From Spirosoma sp. KUDC1026 (GTDB taxonomy: Bacteria; Bacteroidota; Bacteroidia; Cytophagales; Spirosomataceae): 64,000 nucleotides of DNA. The DNA lies in assembly GCF_013375035.1 (NCBI RefSeq), contig NZ_CP056032.1:62001-126000 (forward strand), given 5' to 3'. The notes under the pieces were generated by a model. That model saw nothing but the letters and a program-made list of their open reading frames with translations, had not been told where the DNA came from and ran no database searches. Made by a program: the position numbers and the translations under genes. Below are positions 8,879 through 15,948 of the stretch, piece by piece. Each line of letters opens with the position of its first letter. The first letter of the stretch is position 1.

Positions 8879-9944
8879 TCACCTCTCCTGATCTCGTCGA
8901 TTCATAAATCGCCTGGAAAAGTGCGACTACTTTACGACCATCTTCGCCGGTGACCAGCGGTGGGCGGTTTTCGCGAATGGCGTCGCGGAAGTCAGCGATT
9001 TGTAAGCCGAAGAAGTAGGACGTAGCGTCAATCTGATTAAAGAAGTCGGTATCCTCGGCCACGAACTGCGCCAGTTGATTTTCTTCACCCGAAATAGTCC
9101 AGAGATCGTTGACCGGTGGCTCGGCTATGCTCGACCGTCCGGCAATGAACATCGCTCCGCCGTCAGTCTGCACACCTACTGATGCGCCGTTCTGTCCATG
9201 TACATGCACTTTTCCGAAGATTCCCGGCTTCTGCGCGTTGCTGACGACGATGTTACCCAGGCCACCGTCTTTGAACTTCACGATGGCCAGCGCTGTATCA
9301 TCTACTTCGATGTACGGATGATTGACGTTACGCCAGACACCATAGACCTCCTCGACTTCGCCCATGTACCACAGCAGGAGATCGAGTTGGTGCGGAGCCT
9401 GATTAACCAGGACGCCCCCACCCTCGCCCGACCACGTACCACGCCAGGGATCGCTCTGGTAATACGCTTCGTCGCGCCAGCCGTACATCTGCACGACGCC
9501 CAGCGCGGGAGCTCCCAATTTGCCCGTGTCAATGGCCTGCCGGATACGCTGGCAGGGTGCGTAGAACCGGCGCTGACTGATCACGCCTAACTGGCGATCG
9601 TTACGTCTGGCGGCTGCCAGCATCGCATCGCAGTCTTCCAGCGAGGACGCCAGCGGTTTCTCGACCAGCACGTGCGACCCGGCATCCAGCGCGGCCACTG
9701 TCGGGTCTCGGTGGGCCGGGTGCGGGGTGCAGACCAGGCAAAGGTCTACCCGTTCGCGACTCACCATATCAGCGACGTCGTTGTAGGCCGGGATGTCATA
9801 CACCTGGGCAAAGGCAGTCGTCTTTTCGGGGGTCCGGCCATAAACGGCCACAAGTTCAGTACCGGGCGTCTGCAACACGCCTTTCGCGTGCAGGTGGGCA
9901 ACTTTACCGGGGCCAACAATGGCAATACGGAGGGGATGGGGCAT
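8853..9944 (-). CDS. Gfo/Idh/MocA-family oxidoreductase
   Basis: 363 residues from the ATG at 9944. The upstream alternative at 9974 adds ten residues before the Rossmann fold and is less likely. The NAD(P)-binding motif is IAIVGPGKVAHLHAKGV (about 7-23), and the family's EKPLAS motif is near residue 93 with the catalytic Lys. The C-terminal domain (IRENRPPLVTGEDGRKVVAL) is the usual dimerising sheet. The family oxidises or reduces sugars, inositols and related polyols. The last seven residues (KSERMKE) and stop are encoded by the family-A repeat, so the original C-terminus may have been replaced. Confidence 0.9.
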   Translation of the reverse strand: MPHPLRIAIVGPGKVAHLHAKGVLQTPGTELVAVYGRTPEKTTAFAQVYDIPAYNDVADMVSRERVDLCLVCTPHPAHRDPTVAALDAGSHVLVEKPLASSLEDCDAMLAAARRNDRQLGVISQRRFYAPCQRIRQAIDTGKLGAPALGVVQMYGWRDEAYYQSDPWRGTWSGEGGGVLVNQAPHQLDLLLWYMGEVEEVYGVWRNVNHPYIEVDDTALAIVKFKDGGLGNIVVSNAQKPGIFGKVHVHGQNGASVGVQTDGGAMFIAGRSSIAEPPVNDLWTISGEENQLAQFVAEDTDFFNQIDATSYFFGLQIADFRDAIRENRPPLVTGEDGRKVVALFQAIYESTRSGEVIKSERMKE

Positions 9945-10119
9945 TATGGGTAAGTTGATTTCGTCAGAAAGCACGCAAGGCTACCGAAAACGATAAGCAG
10001 GAAAGAAGTGCTCTTTACTTATGACCAACTCATCAAAAGTAGTATCAGGCCATTAACCGTGACTACGTCGAGGTAAGTGCGTAAACCCCCTGTAGAGGTA
10101 GTACGCTCCCTCCTGTTTA

Positions 10120-10365
10120 TCATTTGTAGCTGCCGTTCACCAACAGTTCACCATCTTCGGTGACGGAGTAGCTTTCGACGTTTTCGTATTCTTTTACCTC
10201 GTAGTTGTCCTCGGGTTGCAGGTTATATTTTTGCTTAAAAAGATCTTCCGCCTGCTCCCTGGTTTGATTCACAAAAACGGCAAAATATTGATACGGCTCC
10301 TTCCGGTAAACAATCAGTGTAACGGGGCTAGGACTGGTCAGATAGGCTGCGGTTTGATTTTGCAT
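10120..10365 (-). CDS. Small hypothetical protein
   Basis: 81 residues, acidic and aromatic, with no signal peptide or membrane segment. It shows a short beta-rich start (TLIVYRKEPYQYFAVFV) and an amphipathic stretch (TREQAEDLFKQKYNL). I do not recognise the family. It stands alone: 175 bp separate it from the Gfo/Idh/MocA start and about 200 bp from the next gene upstream. Codon use is like that of its neighbours and no longer overlapping frame competes, which supports it as real. Confidence 0.6.
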   Translation of the reverse strand: MQNQTAAYLTSPSPVTLIVYRKEPYQYFAVFVNQTREQAEDLFKQKYNLQPEDNYEVKEYENVESYSVTEDGELLVNGSYK

Positions 10366-10569
10366 GGCAACTGGGTTATGTAGATTAGTTAGCCCGTAAA
10401 CTCCCTGCGATCAGCCTTTGTTTACCATACCTCATACGCTAGTAACCGCCACTACAGCGGTCTAATCGACAGCACTTAAAGCTGGATCATTCTTCTACTA
10501 CAAAAAGATCGAACAGTCGTAATTCTGCATGGCCTGTCAGTTGGTGCTTCGTTCACGGCACAAAAGCGA

Positions 10570-10959
10570 TTAGTCAAACCGGCTCATCCGCTCGTTGTAC
10601 CGGTCGAGCAGTTCATCGTCTACCGCGCCCGTTTGCTGCAGATCAAACCGGAGAAAATCAGCCCGGTCGGCTCCCACGAGCATGCCCTCAAATTTTAACT
10701 CTTCATCCACCCAGTCCGACGTTTTGTGCAGCGCAACGGCCTGTGTGAGAACGGCCTGAATAATAGTGGTAGTCCGCTCTAGGCTTTGCGTTGTCAGAAG
10801 CAGCGTTTTCAACGATCTGGTAAAATCCAGACAGGTTGGTTCCTGGGCAGGTAATTCGGTATTCGCCCATTGCTGCGTTAGGGTTTGAATTGCTTCTTTA
10901 TAAGGCGAATGTTCCAGATCATCAGGGCGAATGCGTAGGGTCACAGGCAAGGCACACAA
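10570..10959 (-). CDS. Hypothetical protein, helical
   Basis: 129 residues, probably cytoplasmic and mostly helical (SLKTLLLTTQSLERTTTIIQ). The C-terminus is rich in Asp/Glu/Arg (DLQQTGAVDDELLDRYNERM). I do not recognise a family or motif. It is the outermost gene of the minus-strand group and is divergent from the lipoprotein cluster that starts at 11122. No promoter could be placed with confidence in the 160 bp between them. Confidence 0.6.
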   Translation of the reverse strand: MCALPVTLRIRPDDLEHSPYKEAIQTLTQQWANTELPAQEPTCLDFTRSLKTLLLTTQSLERTTTIIQAVLTQAVALHKTSDWVDEELKFEGMLVGADRADFLRFDLQQTGAVDDELLDRYNERMSRFD

Positions 10960-11121
10960 TTTTTGAGAAAACGTTACTTTCGAAAGTATGTTTAGAACGA
11001 CTTAATCAGGTCGGTTTGTTTTTAGGATGTGACGTTCCAAGCTGGCTAATAATGAATTATAACTGCCTTCCAACGCAACGCCCCTAAATCGGGTTATCTG
11101 TTCAAAACTCATTGAAATGGT

Positions 11122-11544
11122 ATGACTCGTTATCTCCTGCTGCTCGCTTTTCTTCTGGTTGAAGGCTGCCAACGGTCTATCGATCCGGGCGACCCGCTCT
11201 ATCAGACCTGGCGCTGGACAAAGACCAGATACGAGGACGGACGATTAATTCAGAGAACCGCTGATGCCTCGTCTGTCATAAGCTTCCGACCGAATGGCAC
11301 TATTTTATACGGAGTGGATGGACGTTATGCCGCCTGCTGCTTTCCAAATCGTTTTCGACGGCAGGCCAATAGACTCTACTTCTCTTCTGTTGACCATATT
11401 CCAGTGCCGCGCGTCGATAATGCAGAGCGGTGCTACTCTGTCGACTGTATCGGCCAGGGCGATTTCTGGCAAATCAATATCCTGACTGACAGCAGCCTAA
11501 CCTTAAAAACAAACTTTGGTGAATTGATCTGTATTCCCTATTAA
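11122..11544 (+). CDS. Small cysteine-containing lipoprotein (family member 1)
   Basis: 140 residues with signal MTRYLLLLAFLLVEGC (lipobox VEGC). The mature part is beta-rich with a CC pair (YAACCFPN) and a later pair of single cysteines (ERCYSVDC). The same layout, W-x-L/W start, DG-V/R-Y, CC, then C-x4-C, is seen in the genes at 11549 and 14436, so the three form one family despite low identity here. The fold may be lipocalin-like, a guess from size and beta pattern. It lies 4 bp before the next gene and is clearly co-transcribed with it. Its upstream region and first codons are duplicated at 14382-14460. Confidence 0.75.
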   Translation: MTRYLLLLAFLLVEGCQRSIDPGDPLYQTWRWTKTRYEDGRLIQRTADASSVISFRPNGTILYGVDGRYAACCFPNRFRRQANRLYFSSVDHIPVPRVDNAERCYSVDCIGQGDFWQINILTDSSLTLKTNFGELICIPY

Positions 11545-11548
11545 TGAT

Positions 11549-11956
11549 ATGAAACGTATTCTCCCGTTTGCCGTTCTACTCGCCATGTGCGTCGCCTGCC
11601 ATAAGGACACCAGCGTCGGTCCCGCCAATCTACTTTTCCAGCGCTGGCAACTGCTCCAAAGAAAACGGATCGGCGATACAGCGTGGATGGTATACAATAC
11701 GGATGGAGTTTACGATACCGAATACCGCCAAGACGGTACGTTGGTTTACAGACGAGATGGCGTTATCCAGTCGGGTCAGTGCTGCCGGGGAAACTTATTC
11801 CGACGCGACGGAGCAAAAATTATCTATTCTGATTTTACCAGTTGTCCCACTGTATTCTGTGCGTCGGTACAATCTGTGGTCATTCAGCAATTGACAGACA
11901 ACCTGCTGGAGTTGAATGACGGAGCGTACATCATACAATACCAATCCGTTCGGTAA
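11549..11956 (+). CDS. Small cysteine-containing lipoprotein (family member 2)
   Basis: 135 residues, signal MKRILPFAVLLAMCVAC (lipobox CVAC). The mature protein starts HKDTSVGPANLLFQRWQLLQ and has GQCC followed by TSCPTVFC, and ends YIIQYQSVR. It is about 75% alike to the product of 14436 by eye after the lipobox, which makes it the source or sister of that gene's body. It follows family member 1 by 4 bp. It is followed at once by the dead alcohol-dehydrogenase tail on the other strand. Probably membrane-anchored in the periplasm or at the surface; function unknown. Confidence 0.75.
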   Translation: MKRILPFAVLLAMCVACHKDTSVGPANLLFQRWQLLQRKRIGDTAWMVYNTDGVYDTEYRQDGTLVYRRDGVIQSGQCCRGNLFRRDGAKIIYSDFTSCPTVFCASVQSVVIQQLTDNLLELNDGAYIIQYQSVR

Positions 11957-11961
11957 TTGAA

Positions 11962-12149
11962 TTACGGTTTCAGCACCACCTTGATCAACCCTTTCTCTTT
12001 GTCGTACAGTCGTTTGAACCAGTTTGCCTCTTTAGCGGCACCTCGGCGCTCAAAATGACTTCGACGTTCATGCGTCCCGAAGAAATCAATTCTAAAGCGG
12101 CTTCGTATTCGCCGTTGATGGCGCAGGAACCCTGCAAACGCAATTGACG
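11962..12149 (-). pseudogene. Decayed 3' end of zinc-type alcohol dehydrogenase
   Basis: This stretch matches the last about 190 bp of the intact dehydrogenase at 14853-15884 (same order, clear base identity), including the stop codon region. It has no start. A 4-bp deletion near 12025-12035 (CCTCTTTAGCGG against CTCCCTCAGCCAGCGG) shifts the frame. It is a remnant of the segmental duplication and cannot make a working enzyme. Confidence 0.85.
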
Positions 12150-12213
12150 CGGGAGAAGACTACGTCAACGTTTTTCGGGGTTCAAACTAGCGTGCTGGTC
12201 TGGCCCCGGAAAA

Positions 12214-13950
12214 CTAAATAATCAGCCGAACCCCACAAAGTTGTTCGACCCGATATTGAAACCGCTGTCCGGGGGAACCGATAAACATGAAGTTAGTAGG
12301 AATCTGCCATTTAGCCGATAACTCTCCGATCAGTTCCGGCCCAAAAGACCCCTGGATTCGCTCGTAGGTAACATCAATCTCCGGGTAGGCACGGTCAAGC
12401 GCTTCGATGTCCCGGTGCAGGTGTTCCGGGGCCTGGAAATGCTCATTTTCGATGGTTACGATACGCAACCGATTTGTTTCTTCATTATCCTGAATATAGA
12501 TCATGACCCGGTTAAGTGACGCGATATCATCACCCTTCGAGAAGAAAACAAACTCCTGATCGTTGATTTTCTTAATCGTTTCGTTGGTCCAGCGGGTAAA
12601 TCGCTCAATACCTCTTTTCAGCGGTCGAAACAAGTACAGGATAATCGATAACAACCCACTTAGCAGCAGAGTCCGGTCCATCATTATCAATGCTACCAGA
12701 AACGTCGGGATAAAGTATTCGAAAAACACCAGTACGTATTGCGGATTAAACATTACGTTACCCGCCAAGGCTGCCCCCACGGCGATTAGAGCCAGAAATA
12801 CCGAACCAGATGTTGCCCGCTGCGGCCGGGGAAGCCGTTTTCGCCGGAGTTTAAGCAACAGATTACCGATGCCAAATAAGCCCATCACCGACAGAAAAGA
12901 AATTGTATAAACACCCGCCAGCGCCTGTAGTTCCCCCCCCGTACTCAGCAATACAGCTACGCACAGCACGAAAAAGACCAGTAGAATGTAGTAAGGAGCC
13001 TGCCGGTTATTCTCCTTTAACAGAAACTGGGGAAAGATGCGGTCCAGCGTCATGCGCTTGATCAAACCGCTTACCCCTACGAACGACGTCAGAACAGCCC
13101 CGCTTAATACCAGCACGGCGTCGAAGGATACCAGCCAGGAAAGCCAGTGCCCCCCCGACCGCTCGCCCATGAACGCCAGTAGTGACTGCTGGTAGTTCTG
13201 TACGTTATCCAGGGGAATAAGGCCAAGCGCCAGGATAGCAATGAGCGGGTTGAAGATGGTTACAATGATCCACATGTTCCGCAGGGTCTTGGGAAATACC
13301 CCCCGGTCCTGTTCTTCGACGTAGTTAGCGGAACTTTCAAATCCGGAAATACCAAGCATAGCCGCCGAAAAGCCCGCAAAGAGCTGGAAGGGAATACTCT
13401 GTTCCGATTTGAGAGTAAAATTAAGCCGAAACTGCCCAGTCCCTTCAGTAATCAGATGCCAGCCGCACACCAGACACAGGATGCTTAACGTGGCCAAGTG
13501 AATGATAAAAATAACTACCGCTGCTTTCGACGATTCTTTTAAACCGAGCAGATTCAGCAGAAAAAACAGAAGCAACAGGCCAATGGTACCCAGAATAATT
13601 GGTAGTGACGGACTGAAGATTGCAGCATAGTGAATCGCTTCGTTCGCCGAAATCACACTGGTGGCTACGTACGACAGGATAGTGAGGCAGGCAGCTAGCG
13701 ACGCCATGGATTTGTTGGCCGAGTTGAGCAGTACATTGTACGCTCCACCATTGAGGGGTAACGCCCCAACGACTTCTCCGTAAATTTTTCGGAACAAAAA
13801 CAAGGTCCCCCCTACCAGCAGCAGCGAAATCCACGCGTACTGACCTGCGTACAGCAGGCTGAGGGCCGATACGTACAGGCAGGATGAACTGATGTCATTT
13901 CCACAGATAGCTGTTGCTGGCAATTCGCTTAACTTGGCGTGTTTTTCCAT
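12214..13950 (-). CDS. APC-superfamily amino acid permease with C-terminal soluble domain
   Basis: 578 residues from the ATG at 13950. The longer frame to 14037 would overlap the channel fragment. The start LSELPATAICGNDISSSCLY matches the first helix and substrate loop of APC permeases, and LPLNGGAYNVLLN follows. About 12 membrane helices are visible up to about residue 440. The remaining roughly 130 residues are soluble and mixed alpha/beta (LNRVMIYIQDNEETNRLRIV, FMFIGSPG), possibly a regulatory domain. It likely moves amino acids or related solutes at the inner membrane. It sits between the two copies of the duplication and has no partner gene on its strand. Confidence 0.88.
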   Translation of the reverse strand: MEKHAKLSELPATAICGNDISSSCLYVSALSLLYAGQYAWISLLLVGGTLFLFRKIYGEVVGALPLNGGAYNVLLNSANKSMASLAACLTILSYVATSVISANEAIHYAAIFSPSLPIILGTIGLLLLFFLLNLLGLKESSKAAVVIFIIHLATLSILCLVCGWHLITEGTGQFRLNFTLKSEQSIPFQLFAGFSAAMLGISGFESSANYVEEQDRGVFPKTLRNMWIIVTIFNPLIAILALGLIPLDNVQNYQQSLLAFMGERSGGHWLSWLVSFDAVLVLSGAVLTSFVGVSGLIKRMTLDRIFPQFLLKENNRQAPYYILLVFFVLCVAVLLSTGGELQALAGVYTISFLSVMGLFGIGNLLLKLRRKRLPRPQRATSGSVFLALIAVGAALAGNVMFNPQYVLVFFEYFIPTFLVALIMMDRTLLLSGLLSIILYLFRPLKRGIERFTRWTNETIKKINDQEFVFFSKGDDIASLNRVMIYIQDNEETNRLRIVTIENEHFQAPEHLHRDIEALDRAYPEIDVTYERIQGSFGPELIGELSAKWQIPTNFMFIGSPGQRFQYRVEQLCGVRLII

Positions 13951-13988
13951 CGAAGGGGTTAGGCTAGAATCATTCACTACCAACAAGT

Positions 13989-14291
13989 CTACGCATTTCG
14001 ACGGTTTTCTGCCAGCGCCACGTTCATTTCGTTGCAAAACCAGACTTCCTGCTGCGGGAACGGAATGGTTATGCGATGTTGCCCAAAAAGCGCATCGATC
14101 CGAAAACGCAGATCGCTTTTCACAAACTCTATCTTCAGAAAATCGTAACTGTAAAAAAACAATTTAAAATCCAGCGACGAAGCTCCGAACTCCCGGAACT
14201 GTACGGAGGCTGCAGATGTCTGCAAAACCTGCGGGTGCTCGCTAGCTACCTGCAGCAAAAGCGCCTTTACCAGGGATAAGTTACTCCCGTA
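13989..14291 (-). pseudogene. C-terminal fragment of a MscS-type mechanosensitive channel
   Basis: From about 14291 downward the translation reads YGSNLSLVKALLLQVASEHP, then VQFREFGASSLDFKLFFY and RITIPFPQQEVWF. These are the beta domain and the closing IPFPQ motif of MscS/KefA channels. The pore helices and start are missing. The frame continues open to 14486, but that part is antisense to the duplicated lipoprotein leader and shows no channel similarity. The break lies near the left edge of duplication copy 2, so the channel gene was probably cut when that copy arrived. Confidence 0.75.
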
Positions 14292-14335
14292 GACAAGTAG
14301 TTCGTGAAGCCGTAGATACGCACAGAGGATGAGTG

Positions 14336-14368
14336 CTATAAGGGTCCTATTAGACAGGTCCCTTATAG
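14336..14368. repeat. Short inverted repeat upstream of duplication copy 2
   Basis: CTATAAGGGTCCT and AGGTCCCTTATAG form 13-bp arms with one mismatch around a 7-base loop. It lies between the end of the channel fragment and the start of copy 2 at 14382. It could be a terminator or a scar of the rearrangement. Confidence 0.5.
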
Positions 14369-14381
14369 TTTGTCCATTCGT

Positions 14382-15044
14382 TTCCAACGCAACGCCCCTG
14401 AATCGGGTCATCTGCTCAAAACTCATTGAAATGGTATGACTCGTTATCTCCTGCTGCTTCTTGTCGCGCTCTCCGTCGCCTGTCACAAGGACACCAGCGT
14501 CGGTCCCGCCAATTTACTTTTCCAGCGCTGGCAACTGCTCCAAAGCAAACGGATCGGCGATACAGCGTGGGTCGTGCATGATACGGATGGAGTTTACGAT
14601 ACCGAATACCGACAGAACGGTGCGTTGGTTTACAGACGGGACGGCGTTGTGCTGCCCCAGCAGTGCTGTGCACCTACTCATTTTCGCGGCAAAGGAAAAG
14701 AGATCACCTACACAACTGTGACCAGTTGTCCGTATGCGCTCTGCGCAGGTACCATCTTACCCGCTACTATTCAGAAACTGACCCCTGACCTACTGGAGTT
14801 GAATGACGGTATCTATATCATGCAGTATCAATCCGTTCAGTGACCAAATCCGCTACGGTTTCAGCACCACTTTGATTAATCCTTTCTCTTTGTCGTACAG
14901 CCGTTTGAACCAGTCTGCTCCCTCAGCCAGCGGCACCTCGGCGCTCAAGATGGCCTCGACGTTCATACGGCCGGAGGAAATCAACGCCAGAGCTGCTTCG
15001 TACTCGCCGTTGATGGCACAGGAGCCCTGCAAACGCAATTGACG
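14382..15044. repeat. Segmental duplication, copy 2
   Basis: Same-strand counterpart of 11068-12149. It holds the chimeric lipoprotein gene 14436-14843 and the 3' end of the alcohol dehydrogenase gene, which here is intact and continues to 15884. The intact gene suggests copy 2's right flank is the ancestral arrangement, while copy 1 keeps both lipoprotein genes. Confidence 0.85.
14436..14843 (+). CDS. Chimeric small cysteine-containing lipoprotein (family member 3)
   Basis: 135 residues. The upstream region and first codons (MTRYLLLLL) match gene 11122, while everything from SVACHKDTSVGPANLLFQRW onward matches gene 11549. So it looks like a fusion made by deletion between two neighbouring family members. 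The lipobox is SVAC. The CC pair (PQQCCAPT) and TSCPYALC are kept, as is the ending YIMQYQSVQ. The frame is intact over the full length, so it may be expressed and kept by selection. It ends 9 bp from the stop of the convergent dehydrogenase. Confidence 0.75.
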   Translation: MTRYLLLLLVALSVACHKDTSVGPANLLFQRWQLLQSKRIGDTAWVVHDTDGVYDTEYRQNGALVYRRDGVVLPQQCCAPTHFRGKGKEITYTTVTSCPYALCAGTILPATIQKLTPDLLELNDGIYIMQYQSVQ

Positions 15045-15884
15045 TGTAACGACGGCCTGTAACGGAATCTCGACCGTGGGCGCGAGATTACCCACCAACG
15101 TAACGGTAGCCCCTTTCCGGACACAGTCGATGGCTGTTTTCACAGTTGGCCCGGCGCCTACCACCTCAAACGATACGTCGGCACCGCGACCGTGGGTGAG
15201 CGCCTGTACCTGCTGGGCTACGTCAGCCGAACGGGCATTGATGATGTGCGTAGCGCCCAATTCATTCGCCAAGGCCAGCCGGTCGTCGTCCAGGTCAATG
15301 GCGATGATCGTGGCGCAACCCGCCAGCTTCAGCGCCTGAATCACGAATAGACCAATCATACCAGCGCCTACCACCACGGCCGAATCGTTGATGTGGATGG
15401 GCGTCAGACTCACGGCATGCAGCGCGACCGCCACCGGCTCGACCAGGGCGGCCTGCGTGAACGTAACGTTGTCGGGAATGGCGTAGAGAATGTGCTGCGG
15501 CACGGATACGTATTCGGCAAAAGCGCCCTGCCGTTTGAAGTCAGGAGTGGAAACGCCCACCACTTCGCGTCCGTCGCTGAGGTTATACATGCCCCGTCGG
15601 CTGTACCAGTCGTCCAGCGCGTAAACAGTTGAATCGAACGTAACGCGGTCGCCGGTGGCCCAGTCTTTTACGTCGCTGCCCACCTCGGCAATGATGCCCG
15701 ACGCTTCGTGGCCCATCGTGATGGGCGGAATCCGCCGACCGCTGCTGCCGTCCATGCCATGCACATCAGACCCGCAGATACCAACGGCCTGTACCCGTAC
15801 CAGCACCTCATTGGGTTTGATGGTGGGTTTGGCGACGTCCTGTAATTCAAAATGATTGTATTCCGTAAGAACCAGTGCTTTCAT
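14853..15884 (-). CDS. Zinc-type medium-chain alcohol/polyol dehydrogenase
   Basis: 343 residues from the ATG at 15884 (MKALVLTEYNHFEL); the frame to 15929 adds an unlikely leader. Catalytic zinc ligands are visible: Cys in VGICGSDVHG (about 38) and His-Glu in TMGHEASG (about 60). The NAD-binding fold has VVGAGMIGLFVIQAL. The usual four-cysteine structural zinc loop is absent: the stretch reads DWYSRRGMYNLSDG. It groups by look with sorbitol, galactitol-phosphate and threonine dehydrogenases. The McrB-like gene lies 65 bp upstream on the same strand. Substrate not determined. Confidence 0.88.
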   Translation of the reverse strand: MKALVLTEYNHFELQDVAKPTIKPNEVLVRVQAVGICGSDVHGMDGSSGRRIPPITMGHEASGIIAEVGSDVKDWATGDRVTFDSTVYALDDWYSRRGMYNLSDGREVVGVSTPDFKRQGAFAEYVSVPQHILYAIPDNVTFTQAALVEPVAVALHAVSLTPIHINDSAVVVGAGMIGLFVIQALKLAGCATIIAIDLDDDRLALANELGATHIINARSADVAQQVQALTHGRGADVSFEVVGAGPTVKTAIDCVRKGATVTLVGNLAPTVEIPLQAVVTRQLRLQGSCAINGEYEAALALISSGRMNVEAILSAEVPLAEGADWFKRLYDKEKGLIKVVLKP

Positions 15885-15948
15885 CGTCGTTGCCCGGACA
15901 AGTCCGGTCGTTAAAGAGTAGTCAACCACGGCCTCTGACTCATTCAGG

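Larger units (their letters stand above)
11068..12149. repeat. Segmental duplication, copy 1
   Basis: The start (TTCCAACGCAACGCCCCT) and the end (GCAATTGACG) of this stretch recur at 14382 and 15044 in the same orientation. Copy 1 holds two lipoprotein genes and a decayed 3' end of the alcohol dehydrogenase gene that is intact next to copy 2. Copy 2 is about 420 bp shorter, because its lipoprotein gene is a fusion of the two in copy 1. An APC permease and a channel-gene fragment lie between the copies. Confidence 0.85.

Noticed and set aside
14292..14486. N-terminal part of the open frame before the channel fragment
   Set aside because: It is antisense to the duplicated lipoprotein leader and shows no channel features; only the part below 14291 is channel-like.
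11068..15044. Composite transposon around the permease
   Set aside because: No transposase, terminal inverted repeats or target-site duplications were seen; a plain segmental duplication explains the repeats.
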